Source: Streptomyces sp. Je 1-332 | GTDB lineage: Bacteria; Actinomycetota; Actinomycetes; Streptomycetales; Streptomycetaceae | Length of the DNA stretch: 64,000 nt | Reading direction: 5' to 3' | NCBI RefSeq assembly: GCF_040730185.1 | Contig: NZ_CP160402.1 | Coordinates: 3,968,001 to 4,032,000 of the forward strand | In this document: in pieces, positions 32,795-40,996 of the stretch | Numbering within the stretch: position 1 is the first letter of the stretch | How the letters are laid out: each line of letters begins with the position of its first letter | Position numbers and translations under genes: made by a program | The notes under the pieces: model-generated | What the model was told of the DNA's origin: nothing | The model's database searches: none | What the model saw: the letters and a program-made list of their open reading frames with translations, nothing else

Positions 32795-33870
32795 GCCTCC
32801 CCCTCCTGCGCGCTCCGGGCGATCAAGTCGCCCATTTCCTCCAGGACTTCGCTACCGCACCCCAAGTACGCGTCCAGCTGCCGCCCCCACAGGAAGTGCC
32901 GGTGCACGGGGTGGTCGAGGTCCGCCCCCATGCCGCCGTGCAGATGCTGGCCCGCGTGCACGACGCGCTTACCGCCCTCCGATGCCCACCACGCGGCGGT
33001 CAACGCATGCGTGCCGTACGGCAGACCGGCGTCGCGCCGCCAGGCCGCCTCGTACGCCGTGACCCGTATCGCCTCGGTGTCCATATGGGCGTCGGCCGCC
33101 CGGAGTTGCACCCCCTGCTTGGCCGCGAGCGGACGCCCGAACTGCTCCCGCTCGTTCGTGTACGCCACCGCGCGGGCCAACGACCCTGCGCACACCCCGG
33201 CCTGCAACCCCGCGAAGGCAGTCCGCGCGTCGGCCAGGACATCCTCGTACGCCCCCTCTCCTCCGATCCGCTCCCCGGGAGTCCCGTCCAGGACCAACCG
33301 CCCCGCCGCCCAAGGCGCGGTCAGATCCACGGGCTCGGTCTCCGCTTCGGCCACCCGCACTCTCCAGAGGCTGTGGCCGCCCCGCGGCGCCGGGTCGCGC
33401 ACCGCCACCAGTACCTCCGTGGCATCCCGCAGCCACGGCACCCATGGCACGACCCCGGTCAGTTCCGCGGCGGACTCACCGCCCGGCGCCGCGTCCACGG
33501 AGGCCACCACTCCGCCCCGCGCCGGGAACGCCCCCGTCGCGATCGCCGTACCGTCCCGGAGACCCGGCAGCAGCCGCCCCCGCTGCTCCTCCGTGCCGTG
33601 TGCCGCCACCGCGAGCAGACCGAAGACACAGGTAGCCGCGAACGGCACCTGCGCCGTCGTCCTCCCCTGCTCCTCCAGCAGCAGCACGAGGCCGAGCAAC
33701 CCGACGTCCTCCACCGCACCCGGAAGCCCCGCCGCGCACAACGCTTTCCACAGCTCGGCGTCCGACCCTGTCCCCGCCGCCGCGAGCCGCTCGGGCGTGG
33801 CCAGGTCCCCGAAGATCTCTCGGGCGAGGCCCTGGGCTGCGGCCTGCTCCTCCGTGGGCGTGAAGTCCAT
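32791..33870 (-). CDS. Acyl-CoA dehydrogenase, short subunit (FadE28/ChsE1-like)
   Basis: This is a 359-residue protein, shorter than the usual 380-400. The N-terminal helical domain begins MDFTPTEEQAAAQGLA, and the C-terminal domain has REQFGRPLAAKQGVQ and HLHGGMGADLDHPVHR. Short partners of this kind form alpha2-beta2 dehydrogenases with a full-length subunit in steroid side-chain oxidation. The full-length subunit is encoded first in this operon. Whether this chain keeps its own catalytic Glu needs an alignment. One base separates it from the upstream stop. Confidence 0.85.
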   Translation of the reverse strand: MDFTPTEEQAAAQGLAREIFGDLATPERLAAAGTGSDAELWKALCAAGLPGAVEDVGLLGLVLLLEEQGRTTAQVPFAATCVFGLLAVAAHGTEEQRGRLLPGLRDGTAIATGAFPARGGVVASVDAAPGGESAAELTGVVPWVPWLRDATEVLVAVRDPAPRGGHSLWRVRVAEAETEPVDLTAPWAAGRLVLDGTPGERIGGEGAYEDVLADARTAFAGLQAGVCAGSLARAVAYTNEREQFGRPLAAKQGVQLRAADAHMDTEAIRVTAYEAAWRRDAGLPYGTHALTAAWWASEGGKRVVHAGQHLHGGMGADLDHPVHRHFLWGRQLDAYLGCGSEVLEEMGDLIARSAQEGEA

Positions 33871-33871
33871 G

Positions 33872-34780
33872 TCAGACCCCGCCCCCCGCCATGCTCTCGA
33901 CGGCCCGGAAGACCGGGAGCACCAACTCCGGCTCCACCTCCTGGAATTCGAGCCGCACCGGCTGCCCGATCCGCATCTTGTCGCTGGGCACCCCCACCAC
34001 GTTGCTGACCATGCGCACGCCCTCCGCCAGATCGATGAGCCCGACGGCGTACGGGGGATCGAAGGCGGGGAAGGGCGGGTGGTGCATGACGACGTACGAG
34101 TAGACCGTGCCCTCGCCGCTCGCCTCGACCGTGTCCCACACGAGCGATCCGCAGGAGTTGCAGCCGGGCAGCCAGGGGAAGCGCAGTGCCCGGCAGCCGC
34201 CGCAGCGCTGGATCAGGAGCCGGTGGCGGGCCACACCGTCCCAGAACCCGGCGTTGTCCCGGTTGATCACGGGGCGAGGCCGCTTGCCCTGGGGCCTGCG
34301 CTGCCCGGGTGCGTACTTGAGGATCCGGAAGCGGTGCGTCCCCGCCGGCTCGCCGCCCGCTCTGACGTCCATCCGCGTCGTGACGAAGTGACCCGTGCCC
34401 AGCTTGGTCGTCTTGCGCTCCGACACCGACTCGATGACCGCGTCGAAGGTGATCTCGTCCCCCGGCCGCAGCGCCCGCAGATACTCCTGCTCGCAGTCCG
34501 TGGCCACGACGGAGGTGTACCCCGCGCCGTCCAGGAGCGCGAACAACTCGTCGTAGGCCGCCGAACGCCCCTGGTGCCCGGAGAGTCCGCCCATCGTCCA
34601 GGCCTGGAGCATGGTCGGCGGGGCGATCGGATCCGGCCCGGCATAGGCGGAGTTCGTGTCGCCCATCGCCTCGCACCAGTGCCGGATCATCGGTTCGTTG
34701 ACCGGGTCCTTGCCCGCGCCGGACGTGGCTGCCGCCCGCCCCTCGAACGCCTTCAACGTCTCGTACGAAAGATCGGTCAC
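33872..34780 (-). CDS. Fused MaoC-like dehydratase and DUF35 OB-fold protein (ChsH2-like)
   Basis: This is a 302-residue protein. The N-terminal hot-dog (FAS1-like dehydratase) domain covers about 1-155. It is followed by a DUF35 module: zinc ribbon CGGC and CNSC (about 178-195), then an OB fold to the end. This fusion is the ChsH2 architecture, in which the hot-dog half pairs with ChsH1 and the DUF35 half with Ltp2. Both partners are encoded just downstream. The GTG start overlaps the preceding stop (GTGA). Confidence 0.88.
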   Translation of the reverse strand: MTDLSYETLKAFEGRAAATSGAGKDPVNEPMIRHWCEAMGDTNSAYAGPDPIAPPTMLQAWTMGGLSGHQGRSAAYDELFALLDGAGYTSVVATDCEQEYLRALRPGDEITFDAVIESVSERKTTKLGTGHFVTTRMDVRAGGEPAGTHRFRILKYAPGQRRPQGKRPRPVINRDNAGFWDGVARHRLLIQRCGGCRALRFPWLPGCNSCGSLVWDTVEASGEGTVYSYVVMHHPPFPAFDPPYAVGLIDLAEGVRMVSNVVGVPSDKMRIGQPVRLEFQEVEPELVLPVFRAVESMAGGGV

Positions 34781-35979
34781 CGCCGCCCCCTCCGCATCCC
34801 GAGGCGCATCGTCGCCACGATCTCCCGCTGCACCTCGCTCACCCCGCCCCCGAACGTATTGATCTGCGCCGCCCTGTTCATCCGCTCCAACTCCCCCTCA
34901 GCGGCCGTCCCGAGCGTCAGGGATCCGGTTGAACCGGCCCGGACCAGACCCGTCTCGCCCGTGACTTCCTGACATATTCGGTACACCTCCACCGCCGATT
35001 CGGTTCCCACGAATTTCACGCCGCTCGCGTCTCCCGGCGCCAGTGCACCCGCCCCGACGTCCCCCACCAAACGCCAGTTGAGCAGGCGCGTTGCCGCCAG
35101 CCGGGCCTGCGCTTCGGCCAGCCTGGATCGGACCCACGGGGCGTCAATCCGGCGTTCGCCCGTCACCGGATCGGGTGTGCGGGCGAAGGTGAGGACCGCG
35201 GAGTAGAAATCCTCGGCCTGCATGCCGATCGCCGCGAGCGCCACCCGCTCGTGGTTGAGCTGGTTGGTGATGAGCCCCCAGCCGCCGTTCTCCTCGCCGA
35301 CGAGGTTCGTGGCGGGCACGCGGATCCCGTCGTAGTACGTCGCCGTCGTCGTCAGGCCACCCACCGTCTCGATCGGCGTCCACGAGAAGCCGGGCGCGTC
35401 GGTCGGCACGAGAATGATCGAGATGCCCTCGTGCTTGGGCGCTTCGGGGTCGGTGCGGCAGGCCAGCCAGATCCAGTCGGCGTTCTGGGCGTTCGACGTG
35501 AAGATCTTCTGCCCGTCGATGACCCACGCTCCCCCGGGCGTACCGGCGGGCCCCTCGATCTCGCGCACCGCCCGCGTCCGCAGCGAGGCCAGGTCCGTCC
35601 CCGCGGACGGCTCGCTGTACCCGATCGCGAAGACGAGGTCACCGCTGAGAATGCGCGGCAGAAAGGTGGTCTTCTGCGCCTCTGTGCCGTACTTCATCAG
35701 GGTCGGCCCGACGGTGTTCAGGGTGACCATGGATACGGGCGCGCCCGCGCGGTAGGCCTCGTCGAAGAAGACGAACTGCTCGTCGGGCCCGCGCCCCTGC
35801 CCGCCGTACTCGACCGGCCAGCCGAGGCCGAGCAGTCCGTCGGCCCCGATGCGCCGCAGCAGTCGGCGCTGGCCCTCCGGATCGTCCCCGCCGGGCGGCC
35901 CCTCCGGCATCAGGTCCCGGAAGTAGTCGCGCAGTTCGGCCCGCAGCTGCTGTTGGCGTTCGGTGGGGGCGAGGTGCAC
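34777..35979 (-). CDS. Acyl-CoA dehydrogenase (FadE29/ChsE2-like), first gene of the operon
   Basis: This is a 400-residue, full-length acyl-CoA dehydrogenase. It has GLGWPVEYGGQG in the N-terminal domain and AIGYSEPSAGTDLASL and WVIDGQKIFTSNA in the FAD/beta domain. The GTG start has RBS AAGGAGAGG. It should oxidise an acyl-CoA with FAD and electron-transfer flavoprotein, probably with the short subunit encoded two genes later. The promoter region holds a TetR-type operator (36034-36056). Confidence 0.9.
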   Translation of the reverse strand: MHLAPTERQQQLRAELRDYFRDLMPEGPPGGDDPEGQRRLLRRIGADGLLGLGWPVEYGGQGRGPDEQFVFFDEAYRAGAPVSMVTLNTVGPTLMKYGTEAQKTTFLPRILSGDLVFAIGYSEPSAGTDLASLRTRAVREIEGPAGTPGGAWVIDGQKIFTSNAQNADWIWLACRTDPEAPKHEGISIILVPTDAPGFSWTPIETVGGLTTTATYYDGIRVPATNLVGEENGGWGLITNQLNHERVALAAIGMQAEDFYSAVLTFARTPDPVTGERRIDAPWVRSRLAEAQARLAATRLLNWRLVGDVGAGALAPGDASGVKFVGTESAVEVYRICQEVTGETGLVRAGSTGSLTLGTAAEGELERMNRAAQINTFGGGVSEVQREIVATMRLGMRRGRR

Positions 35980-36033
35980 GGCGGCGGCCTCTCCTTCGCG
36001 TAAGGGCGTCGCACCGACAGTGATTCCTGACTT

Positions 36034-36056
36034 GTTTCTGACTGTCCGTCAGAAAC
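36034..36056. promoter_or_regulatory. Perfect 9-bp inverted repeat, probable TetR-family operator
   Basis: GTTTCTGAC (36034-36042) and GTCAGAAAC (36048-36056) are separated by 5 bp, 55-77 bp upstream of the acyl-CoA dehydrogenase start. Size and symmetry fit TetR-family operators that control acyl-CoA genes. The regulator is not in the window. Confidence 0.65.
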
Positions 36057-36082
36057 TGCTGCGGTGTCAAGAGATCTCCCTG

Positions 36083-36140
36083 GACGCGGGAGCCGGACGC
36101 GGGAGCCGGACGCGCCGGACGCGGGAGCCGGACGCGCCGG
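36083..36140. repeat. 13-bp GACGCGGGAGCCG repeats with 9-bp variants
   Basis: Full units are at 36083, 36096 and 36118, with GACGCGCCG variants at 36109 and 36131. They lie between the operator of the dehydrogenase operon and the terminators of the small secreted protein. Confidence 0.75.
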
Positions 36141-36165
36141 TCGCGACCCCGGAGCAGGAACACGC

Positions 36166-36197
36166 CTGCGCGGCGGTGCAGTTGCACCGCCGCGCAG
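36166..36197. terminator. Inverted repeat with 15-bp perfect arms
   Basis: Arms 36166-36180 and 36183-36197, essentially loopless. It is the second hairpin downstream of the secreted-protein gene and may also block transcription entering the dehydrogenase operon. Confidence 0.7.
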
Positions 36198-36223
36198 AAC
36201 GTCACACACCCCATCTGAGAAGC

Positions 36224-36243
36224 CCCCGGGAGCTGTCCCGGGG
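36224..36243 (-). terminator. Terminator of the small secreted-protein gene
   Basis: The stem CCCCGGGA/TCCCGGGG has a 4-base loop and lies 11 bp after the stop at 36254. Confidence 0.75.
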
Positions 36244-36253
36244 AGCCGTCACC

Positions 36254-36565
36254 TCACCAGAGGTGGGTGAAGTTGACGGCGATGTTCTCGTTCGACTGGT
36301 CGATCGCCGTGAACGCCGAGCCGTTCACCTGGGCGGTGTTGTTCTGGTTCGAGGCGCCGGAGCCGACGGCCTGCTGCTGCGACGTGGACGAGTTGCCGCT
36401 GTTGTTGCCGCCGACGCCGCTGCCGTTGACAGTCGCCACGCCCGCATTCGATCCGTCGTTCGCGAAGGCGCCGTTGTCAGCCGTCGCGACACCCGAGAAG
36501 AGTGCGGCAGCCAGGGGCAGGGCCGCGGCTGCAGCGATGACGCGGGCGGTACGGATGCTTGCCAT
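36254..36565 (-). CDS. Small secreted Asn/Gly/Ser-rich protein
   Basis: This is a 103-residue protein. Signal peptide residues 1-29 end at VATA. The mature part is rich in Asn, Gly, Ser and Gln (GVGGNNSGNSS, SNQNNTAQVNG) with no Cys. I chose ATG 36565 because it begins the basic signal sequence. The composition resembles small surface or spore-coat proteins of Streptomyces, such as rodlins, but I see no diagnostic motif. The function is unknown. Confidence 0.75.
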   Translation of the reverse strand: MASIRTARVIAAAAALPLAAALFSGVATADNGAFANDGSNAGVATVNGSGVGGNNSGNSSTSQQQAVGSGASNQNNTAQVNGSAFTAIDQSNENIAVNFTHLW

Positions 36566-36936
36566 GTCAATTCCTCCGTTACGGGGGTACGCACCGGCGA
36601 TACGCCGGACGTACCTGAAGTTCCGCTTGCTCCAAGGCGGTTGGCCGACCGCCTTGTGGGTTCTGCTCGACGTCGCGAGTCCAGAGTTGCCCACCGAATC
36701 CCCGGCGAACCACCCCGGAAGCCCCGATTCCCCCGCAAGCGTGAGTACAAGTCGATAAACATGCTTCGTCCCACCAAAGCCCCAGTTCAGACCCCAGGAC
36801 CCGCCCCAAACCCATGCGCCGCACGCGCTGAAGCGTTCCGCCACCTCATGAAGATCGGCGCCCGCGTCCGCGTGTCATCGGCGTGCCGCACCCTCCCCCT
36901 CTTCCCTTCCTCGAACACTTGTACGAAAATGAATCC
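36566..36936. other. Divergent promoter region with two inverted repeats
   Basis: No gene is seen. CAAGGCGGT/ACCGCCTTG arms lie at 36633-36641 and 36648-36656. An imperfect inverted repeat (about 36586-36615) lies just upstream of the secreted-protein start. Either could be an operator for the divergent genes. Confidence 0.5.
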
Positions 36937-37809
36937 ATGGCCACCATCGACCGCCATGCCACCGCACTCGTACTCGCCCACGCTCTGTCCGCCGCCGAGC
37001 GCGGCCTCGCCGTCATCCCGCTCTCCCGCGCCAAACTTCCGGCGCTCCGCTCCCCTCATCACGAGCAGCCCGAACCGTCCCCCTGCCACGGCGAATGCGG
37101 CCGCCCCGGACACGGCGTCTACGACGCGTCGACCGACCCCCGGCGCATCCGCGAGCTCTTCGCCGCCGCCCCCTGGGCCACCGGTTACGGCATCGCCTGC
37201 GGGCTGCCCCCGCACCATCTGATCGGCATCGACCTGGACACCAAGTCCGGTACGGACGCTCCGGCGGCCCTGCGCGAACTGGCGCTGCGCCACCTCTTCA
37301 CGATCCCGGCCACGGTCGTCGTGGCGACCCCGAGCGGCGGCCGTCACATCTGGCTCGCCGGCCCGCCCGACGCCGTCGTCCCCAACTCCGCGGGGCGCCT
37401 GGCCCCGGGCATCGACATCAGGGGCGCGGGCGGCTATCTCGTCGGCCCCGGCTCGCGCACCGAGCACGGCGTCTACAGCGCCGTGCCCGGCACCGCCCAT
37501 CTCCCGCCTGCGAGCTGCCCGACCGCACTGCTGCGCCTGCTCACGCCGCCGCCCCGCGCCCACCACCCGACGCTCCCGCAGATGCCCGCCCCGGTCCAAC
37601 GAGGTCAGGGCCTGGTCCAGTTCGTACTCGCCGCGCACGAGGGCCAGCGCAACACCCGCCTGTTCTGGGCCGCCTGCCGCGCCTACGAGAACGGCATCGG
37701 CGAGACCCTGGCCGATGAACTCGCCGCTGCCGCGCTACGGGTCGGCCTCACGGAACGCGAGGCCCGCTCGACGATCGCGTCGGCGGCTCGGCTGACGGGG
37801 CACGCGTAA
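36937..37809 (+). CDS. Bifunctional DNA primase/polymerase-like (Prim-Pol) protein
   Basis: This is a 290-residue protein. The archaeo-eukaryotic primase fold has the metal site IGIDLDTKSG (about 91-100, Asp-x-Asp) and SGGRHIWL (about 125), with GIDIRGAGGYLVGPGS following. There is no helicase domain. Such stand-alone proteins are common on Streptomyces chromosomes as well as plasmids. Here there is no integrase or repeat around it. Its role in priming or repair is not established. Confidence 0.85.
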   Translation: MATIDRHATALVLAHALSAAERGLAVIPLSRAKLPALRSPHHEQPEPSPCHGECGRPGHGVYDASTDPRRIRELFAAAPWATGYGIACGLPPHHLIGIDLDTKSGTDAPAALRELALRHLFTIPATVVVATPSGGRHIWLAGPPDAVVPNSAGRLAPGIDIRGAGGYLVGPGSRTEHGVYSAVPGTAHLPPASCPTALLRLLTPPPRAHHPTLPQMPAPVQRGQGLVQFVLAAHEGQRNTRLFWAACRAYENGIGETLADELAAAALRVGLTEREARSTIASAARLTGHA

Positions 37810-37830
37810 CGGGAAGCCCAAGAGCGCACG

Positions 37831-37864
37831 GTAAGGGGCGTCCGCTATGGCGGACGCCCCTTAC
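37831..37864. terminator. Bidirectional terminator between convergent genes
   Basis: Perfect 15-bp arms (37831-37845, 37850-37864) with loop TATG. The arms begin GTAAGGGGCG, as does the hairpin at 38773. Confidence 0.9.
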
Positions 37865-37906
37865 CACTGGCTGTGACGGCTACCGTGCCGACCAGCCGAA
37901 CCTCGC

Positions 37907-38629
37907 CTATCCGAGCATCGAACGCACGGCCGCACGGTCGATGTTCGTCAGGGCGCGGACCAGCTTCGGGGTGAGGAAGACGATGGCGAGGCCGATCAGG
38001 GACGCCCCCGCGATCTGCACCGGCGACTCCAGGTAGAACTCGTGGCGCTCGCCGCCCGAGGTGTAGTCGAACACCCGGTAGCCGGGCCAGTCGAGGTAGC
38101 GCGGGAACACCCAGGAGTACACGGGAAGGAGCGCGGCGACCCAGCCGGTGACCAGGAACGTCACGCTGAGGACGAAGGACGCGACCCGCGAGGGGAACAT
38201 CACGAACTGGAAGAGCAGCGCCTTCCAGCCCGCACCGTCCGAGAGCCGAGCCCGCATCCTTTCCCAGGCCCCCGCGTCCCGCCGCGTCGCCAGAGCACCG
38301 GGCCCGGCGACCTCCCATCCCAGCAACGCCCGCGCCCGCCCCCGCTCGGCGGCACCGAGCCCCCGCGCCCCGGCCAACGCGGCCGCGAGGACCGGCAGTC
38401 CGAGCACGGTGACGAACAGGCCCATGCCGAGCGAGAACATCGTCACGGCGAAGGTGAAGCCCACGATGGCGATGGGCAGCGACGTCAGCGTGTAGCCGAT
38501 CTCCCGGTACGTGGAGGCGGCGAACGGCGCCCGCCAGAAGCCCGGGGATCCCGCGGAGCGCCCGCCCGGGGCCCGCTCGGAGGAGGAAGCGGTGGGAGCG
38601 GCTGCGTACGGCAGTGCGCTGGTGCTCAT
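37907..38629 (-). CDS. Membrane protein with putative sensor domain
   Basis: This is a 240-residue protein. An N-terminal Ser/Ala linker precedes four hydrophobic helices: about 45-65, 68-90, then about 150-175 and 208-228. The pattern matches the putative sensor domain usually found N-terminal to histidine kinases in Streptomyces. No kinase follows it here, so it is a stand-alone membrane protein of unknown signal or role. Confidence 0.75.
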   Translation of the reverse strand: MSTSALPYAAAPTASSSERAPGGRSAGSPGFWRAPFAASTYREIGYTLTSLPIAIVGFTFAVTMFSLGMGLFVTVLGLPVLAAALAGARGLGAAERGRARALLGWEVAGPGALATRRDAGAWERMRARLSDGAGWKALLFQFVMFPSRVASFVLSVTFLVTGWVAALLPVYSWVFPRYLDWPGYRVFDYTSGGERHEFYLESPVQIAGASLIGLAIVFLTPKLVRALTNIDRAAVRSMLG

Positions 38630-38772
38630 GACGGGCCTCGAATCTTCGCGGTGGGGACGTGCCGGGGACGTGCCGTGCTGACGTCCTCCACGTTCGCGAA
38701 TCCGAGCGGCCCGGAACATACGGCGACCCGCCCTCTCCGGGGTGTTGCTGGCACCACCCCAGCAGAGGACGA

Positions 38773-38807
38773 GTAAGGGGCGCCTCTCAGTGAGAGGCGC
38801 CCCTTAC
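38773..38807 (-). terminator. Strong terminator hairpin
   Basis: Perfect 17-bp arms (38773-38789, 38791-38807), 12 bp beyond the stop of the small secreted peptide gene at 38820. Confidence 0.88.
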
Positions 38808-38819
38808 GACCCGCAGACC

Positions 38820-39044
38820 TCAGCCGTCGAGGCCGAAGCCGTGGAGGGCGGTTCCGTCCCGGTGACCACCGTCGGCCTGGCCGTAGTAGGTGATCCCGTA
38901 GGGGCCGCCCAGGTTGCCGGCGACCTGGCCCGCGTAGCGGCCCTCGCTGTGGGTGGTGCTGGGGTCGTCGGCGACGGCGGTGCCGGCGGCCAGGAACCCG
39001 GCCACGGTGGCCACGGCGAGAACGGATGCGATGCGCTTCAACAC
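38820..39044 (-). CDS. Small secreted peptide
   Basis: This is a 74-residue protein from a GTG with RBS AAGGAG (VLKRIASVLAVATV). The signal peptide is about 24 residues, cleaved after GTAVA. The mature peptide of about 50 residues is Gly-rich with GGPYGITYYGQADGGH and no Cys. I recognise no family. A longer start upstream is possible but has no RBS. Confidence 0.7.
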   Translation of the reverse strand: MLKRIASVLAVATVAGFLAAGTAVADDPSTTHSEGRYAGQVAGNLGGPYGITYYGQADGGHRDGTALHGFGLDG

Positions 39045-39215
39045 GAGTTTCTCCTTGGAGACGAATCCAGTGATCTTGTAGAACAACACCGCACTCGTCT
39101 CCCACCTCCTCCTAGGCTCGCCGCACAGCGTCCACGTGGAGTATCGGGTTCATCCAGGGGCCTGAAACGCGAGAGCCCCCGACCGATTCAGCTGGTCAGA
39201 GGCTCTCAATCACTG

Positions 39216-39300
39216 CGGTGGGTGTGGGATTTGAACCCACGGAGGCTTGCGCCTCGACGGTTTTCAAGACCGTTCCCTTAGGCCGCTCGGGCAACCCACC
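39216..39300 (-). tRNA. tRNA-Ser (anticodon UGA)
   Basis: Eighty-five bases. The acceptor GGTGGGT pairs with ACCCACC, the anticodon loop is CTTGAAA, and the variable arm is GAGGC-GCAA-GCCTC. It is the intact counterpart of the tRNA-Ser fragment inside the AICE (10159-10212). Confidence 0.95.
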
Positions 39301-39342
39301 CCGCACCGCCGTTCAGGGCGGTGCGGGGACAAGAGTAGCGGG

Positions 39343-40812
39343 TCAGCTCTCGCCCTTGCGCTGGCCCAGGACCACGTCGACCGTGTGCTCCTTGCCGTCG
39401 CGCTTGTAGGTGATCTCGACGGTGTCGCCCGGCTTGTGGGTCCAGATCTGGCCGATCAGGGTCGGGCCGCTGTCGATCACCGTGTCGTCCAGCTTCGTGA
39501 TGACGTCGCCGGGCTTGAGGCCCGCCTTGTCCGCCGGGCCGTTCGGAGTGACCGCCTGCGAACCGCTCGCGCCTTCCTGGGAGATCGTGGCGCCGCCCGT
39601 GTTCTCCTGCAGGGCGACCGACGCACCGATCACGGGGTAGACGGCCTGGCCGTTCTTGATGAGCTGCTGAGCGACGTACTTGGCCTGGTTGACCGGGATG
39701 GCGAAGCCCAGGCCGATGGAGCCGGACTGGCCGCCACCGCCGAGGCCGCCGCCGCTCTCCGCGGGCTTGATGGCGGAGTTGATGCCGATGACGGCGCCGC
39801 CCGCGTCCAGCAGCGGGCCGCCGGAGTTGCCCGGGTTGATGGAGGCGTCGGTCTGCAGTGCGCTCATGTACGAGCTCTTGCTGCTCGCGCCGTCGCTGGA
39901 GGTCACCGGCCGGTCCTTGGCACTGATGATGCCGGTGGTGACCGTGTTCGAGAGGCCGAAGGGGGCACCGATGGCGATCGTCGAGTCGCCGACGGCCACC
40001 TTGTCGGAGTTGCCGAGGGGGATCGGCTTCAGGTTCGAGGGCGGGTTCTTGAGCTTGAGCACCGCGACGTCGTAACCCTCGGCGCGGCCGACCACCTCGG
40101 CGTCGTACTTCTTGCCGTCCGAGAACGTCACCGCGAGCTTTCCGCCGTCCGCCGCGGAGGCCACGACGTGGTTGTTCGTGAGGATGTGGCCCTGAGTGTC
40201 GTAGACGAAGCCGGTGCCCGTGCCGCCCTCGCCGTTCCCGCCCTGGGCCTCTACGGTGACGACGCTGGGCAGCGCCTTGTTCGCGATGTCGGCGACCGTG
40301 CCGGGGTCGCGCTTGAGGTCGGCCGGGGTGTTCGACGCCGACACCGTGGTCGAGCCCGTGCTGTTGTCGTTCCGGTCGGCAGCCCAGAAGCCGATGCCGC
40401 CGCCGACACCGCCCGCGACCAGCGCGGCCACGAGCACCGCGGCGATCAGGCCACCGCGACGGCCGGCGGGCTTGGGCCCTTCCGGGTGCTGCGCCGCATA
40501 CGACGCGCCCCACCCGGAGCCGGAGCCGCCGCCCTGGGCGTACGAGGGAACGGCGGGCGGCGGCGGAGGCGGCCAGGCGCCGGCACCGGAAGCGTGCGGG
40601 GCGGCGTACTGGGGCGCGCCCGCAGTGGCACCGGCGTGTGTGGGAGCCTCGTGCGCCGCCGGTTCGTGGGCGGACGCGGCGGAAGCCGGCGCCGCGGGGG
40701 CGGGCCCGGCGGCGGGGGTCGCGGGGTCGGCGGAAGCAGCGGGAGATTCCACCGGCACAGGAGGCGCTGACGGGGCCGGGGGTACCTCGTTGCCCTCGTT
40801 CTCGGTGTTCAC
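39343..40812 (-). CDS. HtrA/DegP-type membrane-anchored serine protease with PDZ domain
   Basis: This is a 489-residue protein starting at GTG 40812 with GGAG upstream. A Pro/Ala-rich cytoplasmic region (1-115) and one membrane helix (about 120-142, LIAAVLVAALVAGG) precede a trypsin-like domain. The catalytic triad is His in NNHVVAS, Asp in YDVAVLKL and Ser in NPGNSGGPLLD. A C-terminal PDZ domain (about 395-485, NGPADKAGLKPGDVITKL) follows. It should degrade damaged proteins outside the membrane. The tRNA-Ser gene follows within 50 bp. Confidence 0.93.
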   Translation of the reverse strand: MNTENEGNEVPPAPSAPPVPVESPAASADPATPAAGPAPAAPASAASAHEPAAHEAPTHAGATAGAPQYAAPHASGAGAWPPPPPPAVPSYAQGGGSGSGWGASYAAQHPEGPKPAGRRGGLIAAVLVAALVAGGVGGGIGFWAADRNDNSTGSTTVSASNTPADLKRDPGTVADIANKALPSVVTVEAQGGNGEGGTGTGFVYDTQGHILTNNHVVASAADGGKLAVTFSDGKKYDAEVVGRAEGYDVAVLKLKNPPSNLKPIPLGNSDKVAVGDSTIAIGAPFGLSNTVTTGIISAKDRPVTSSDGASSKSSYMSALQTDASINPGNSGGPLLDAGGAVIGINSAIKPAESGGGLGGGGQSGSIGLGFAIPVNQAKYVAQQLIKNGQAVYPVIGASVALQENTGGATISQEGASGSQAVTPNGPADKAGLKPGDVITKLDDTVIDSGPTLIGQIWTHKPGDTVEITYKRDGKEHTVDVVLGQRKGES

Positions 40813-40996
40813 AGCTCTTCTCCTCGGTCCACGCTGTCGTTCTCGGTCACGGCCTGGCTGTGCCCAACTGTGCATGTGTCTGCAGTCAGCTTTTCCCATG
40901 GGCTGTCAGGGCACCATAAGCCGATCCTGTGTATCCGGCTTTGTGTGCGACACCTTGGGCAAGCCTTCGAGTACCCCGTGATGGCACCATGACGCG

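Noticed and set aside
31062..35979. A full sterol-degradation cluster
   Set aside because: No ring-degradation, KstR, Mce or cyp125 genes are visible; only the side-chain-type enzymes are supported.
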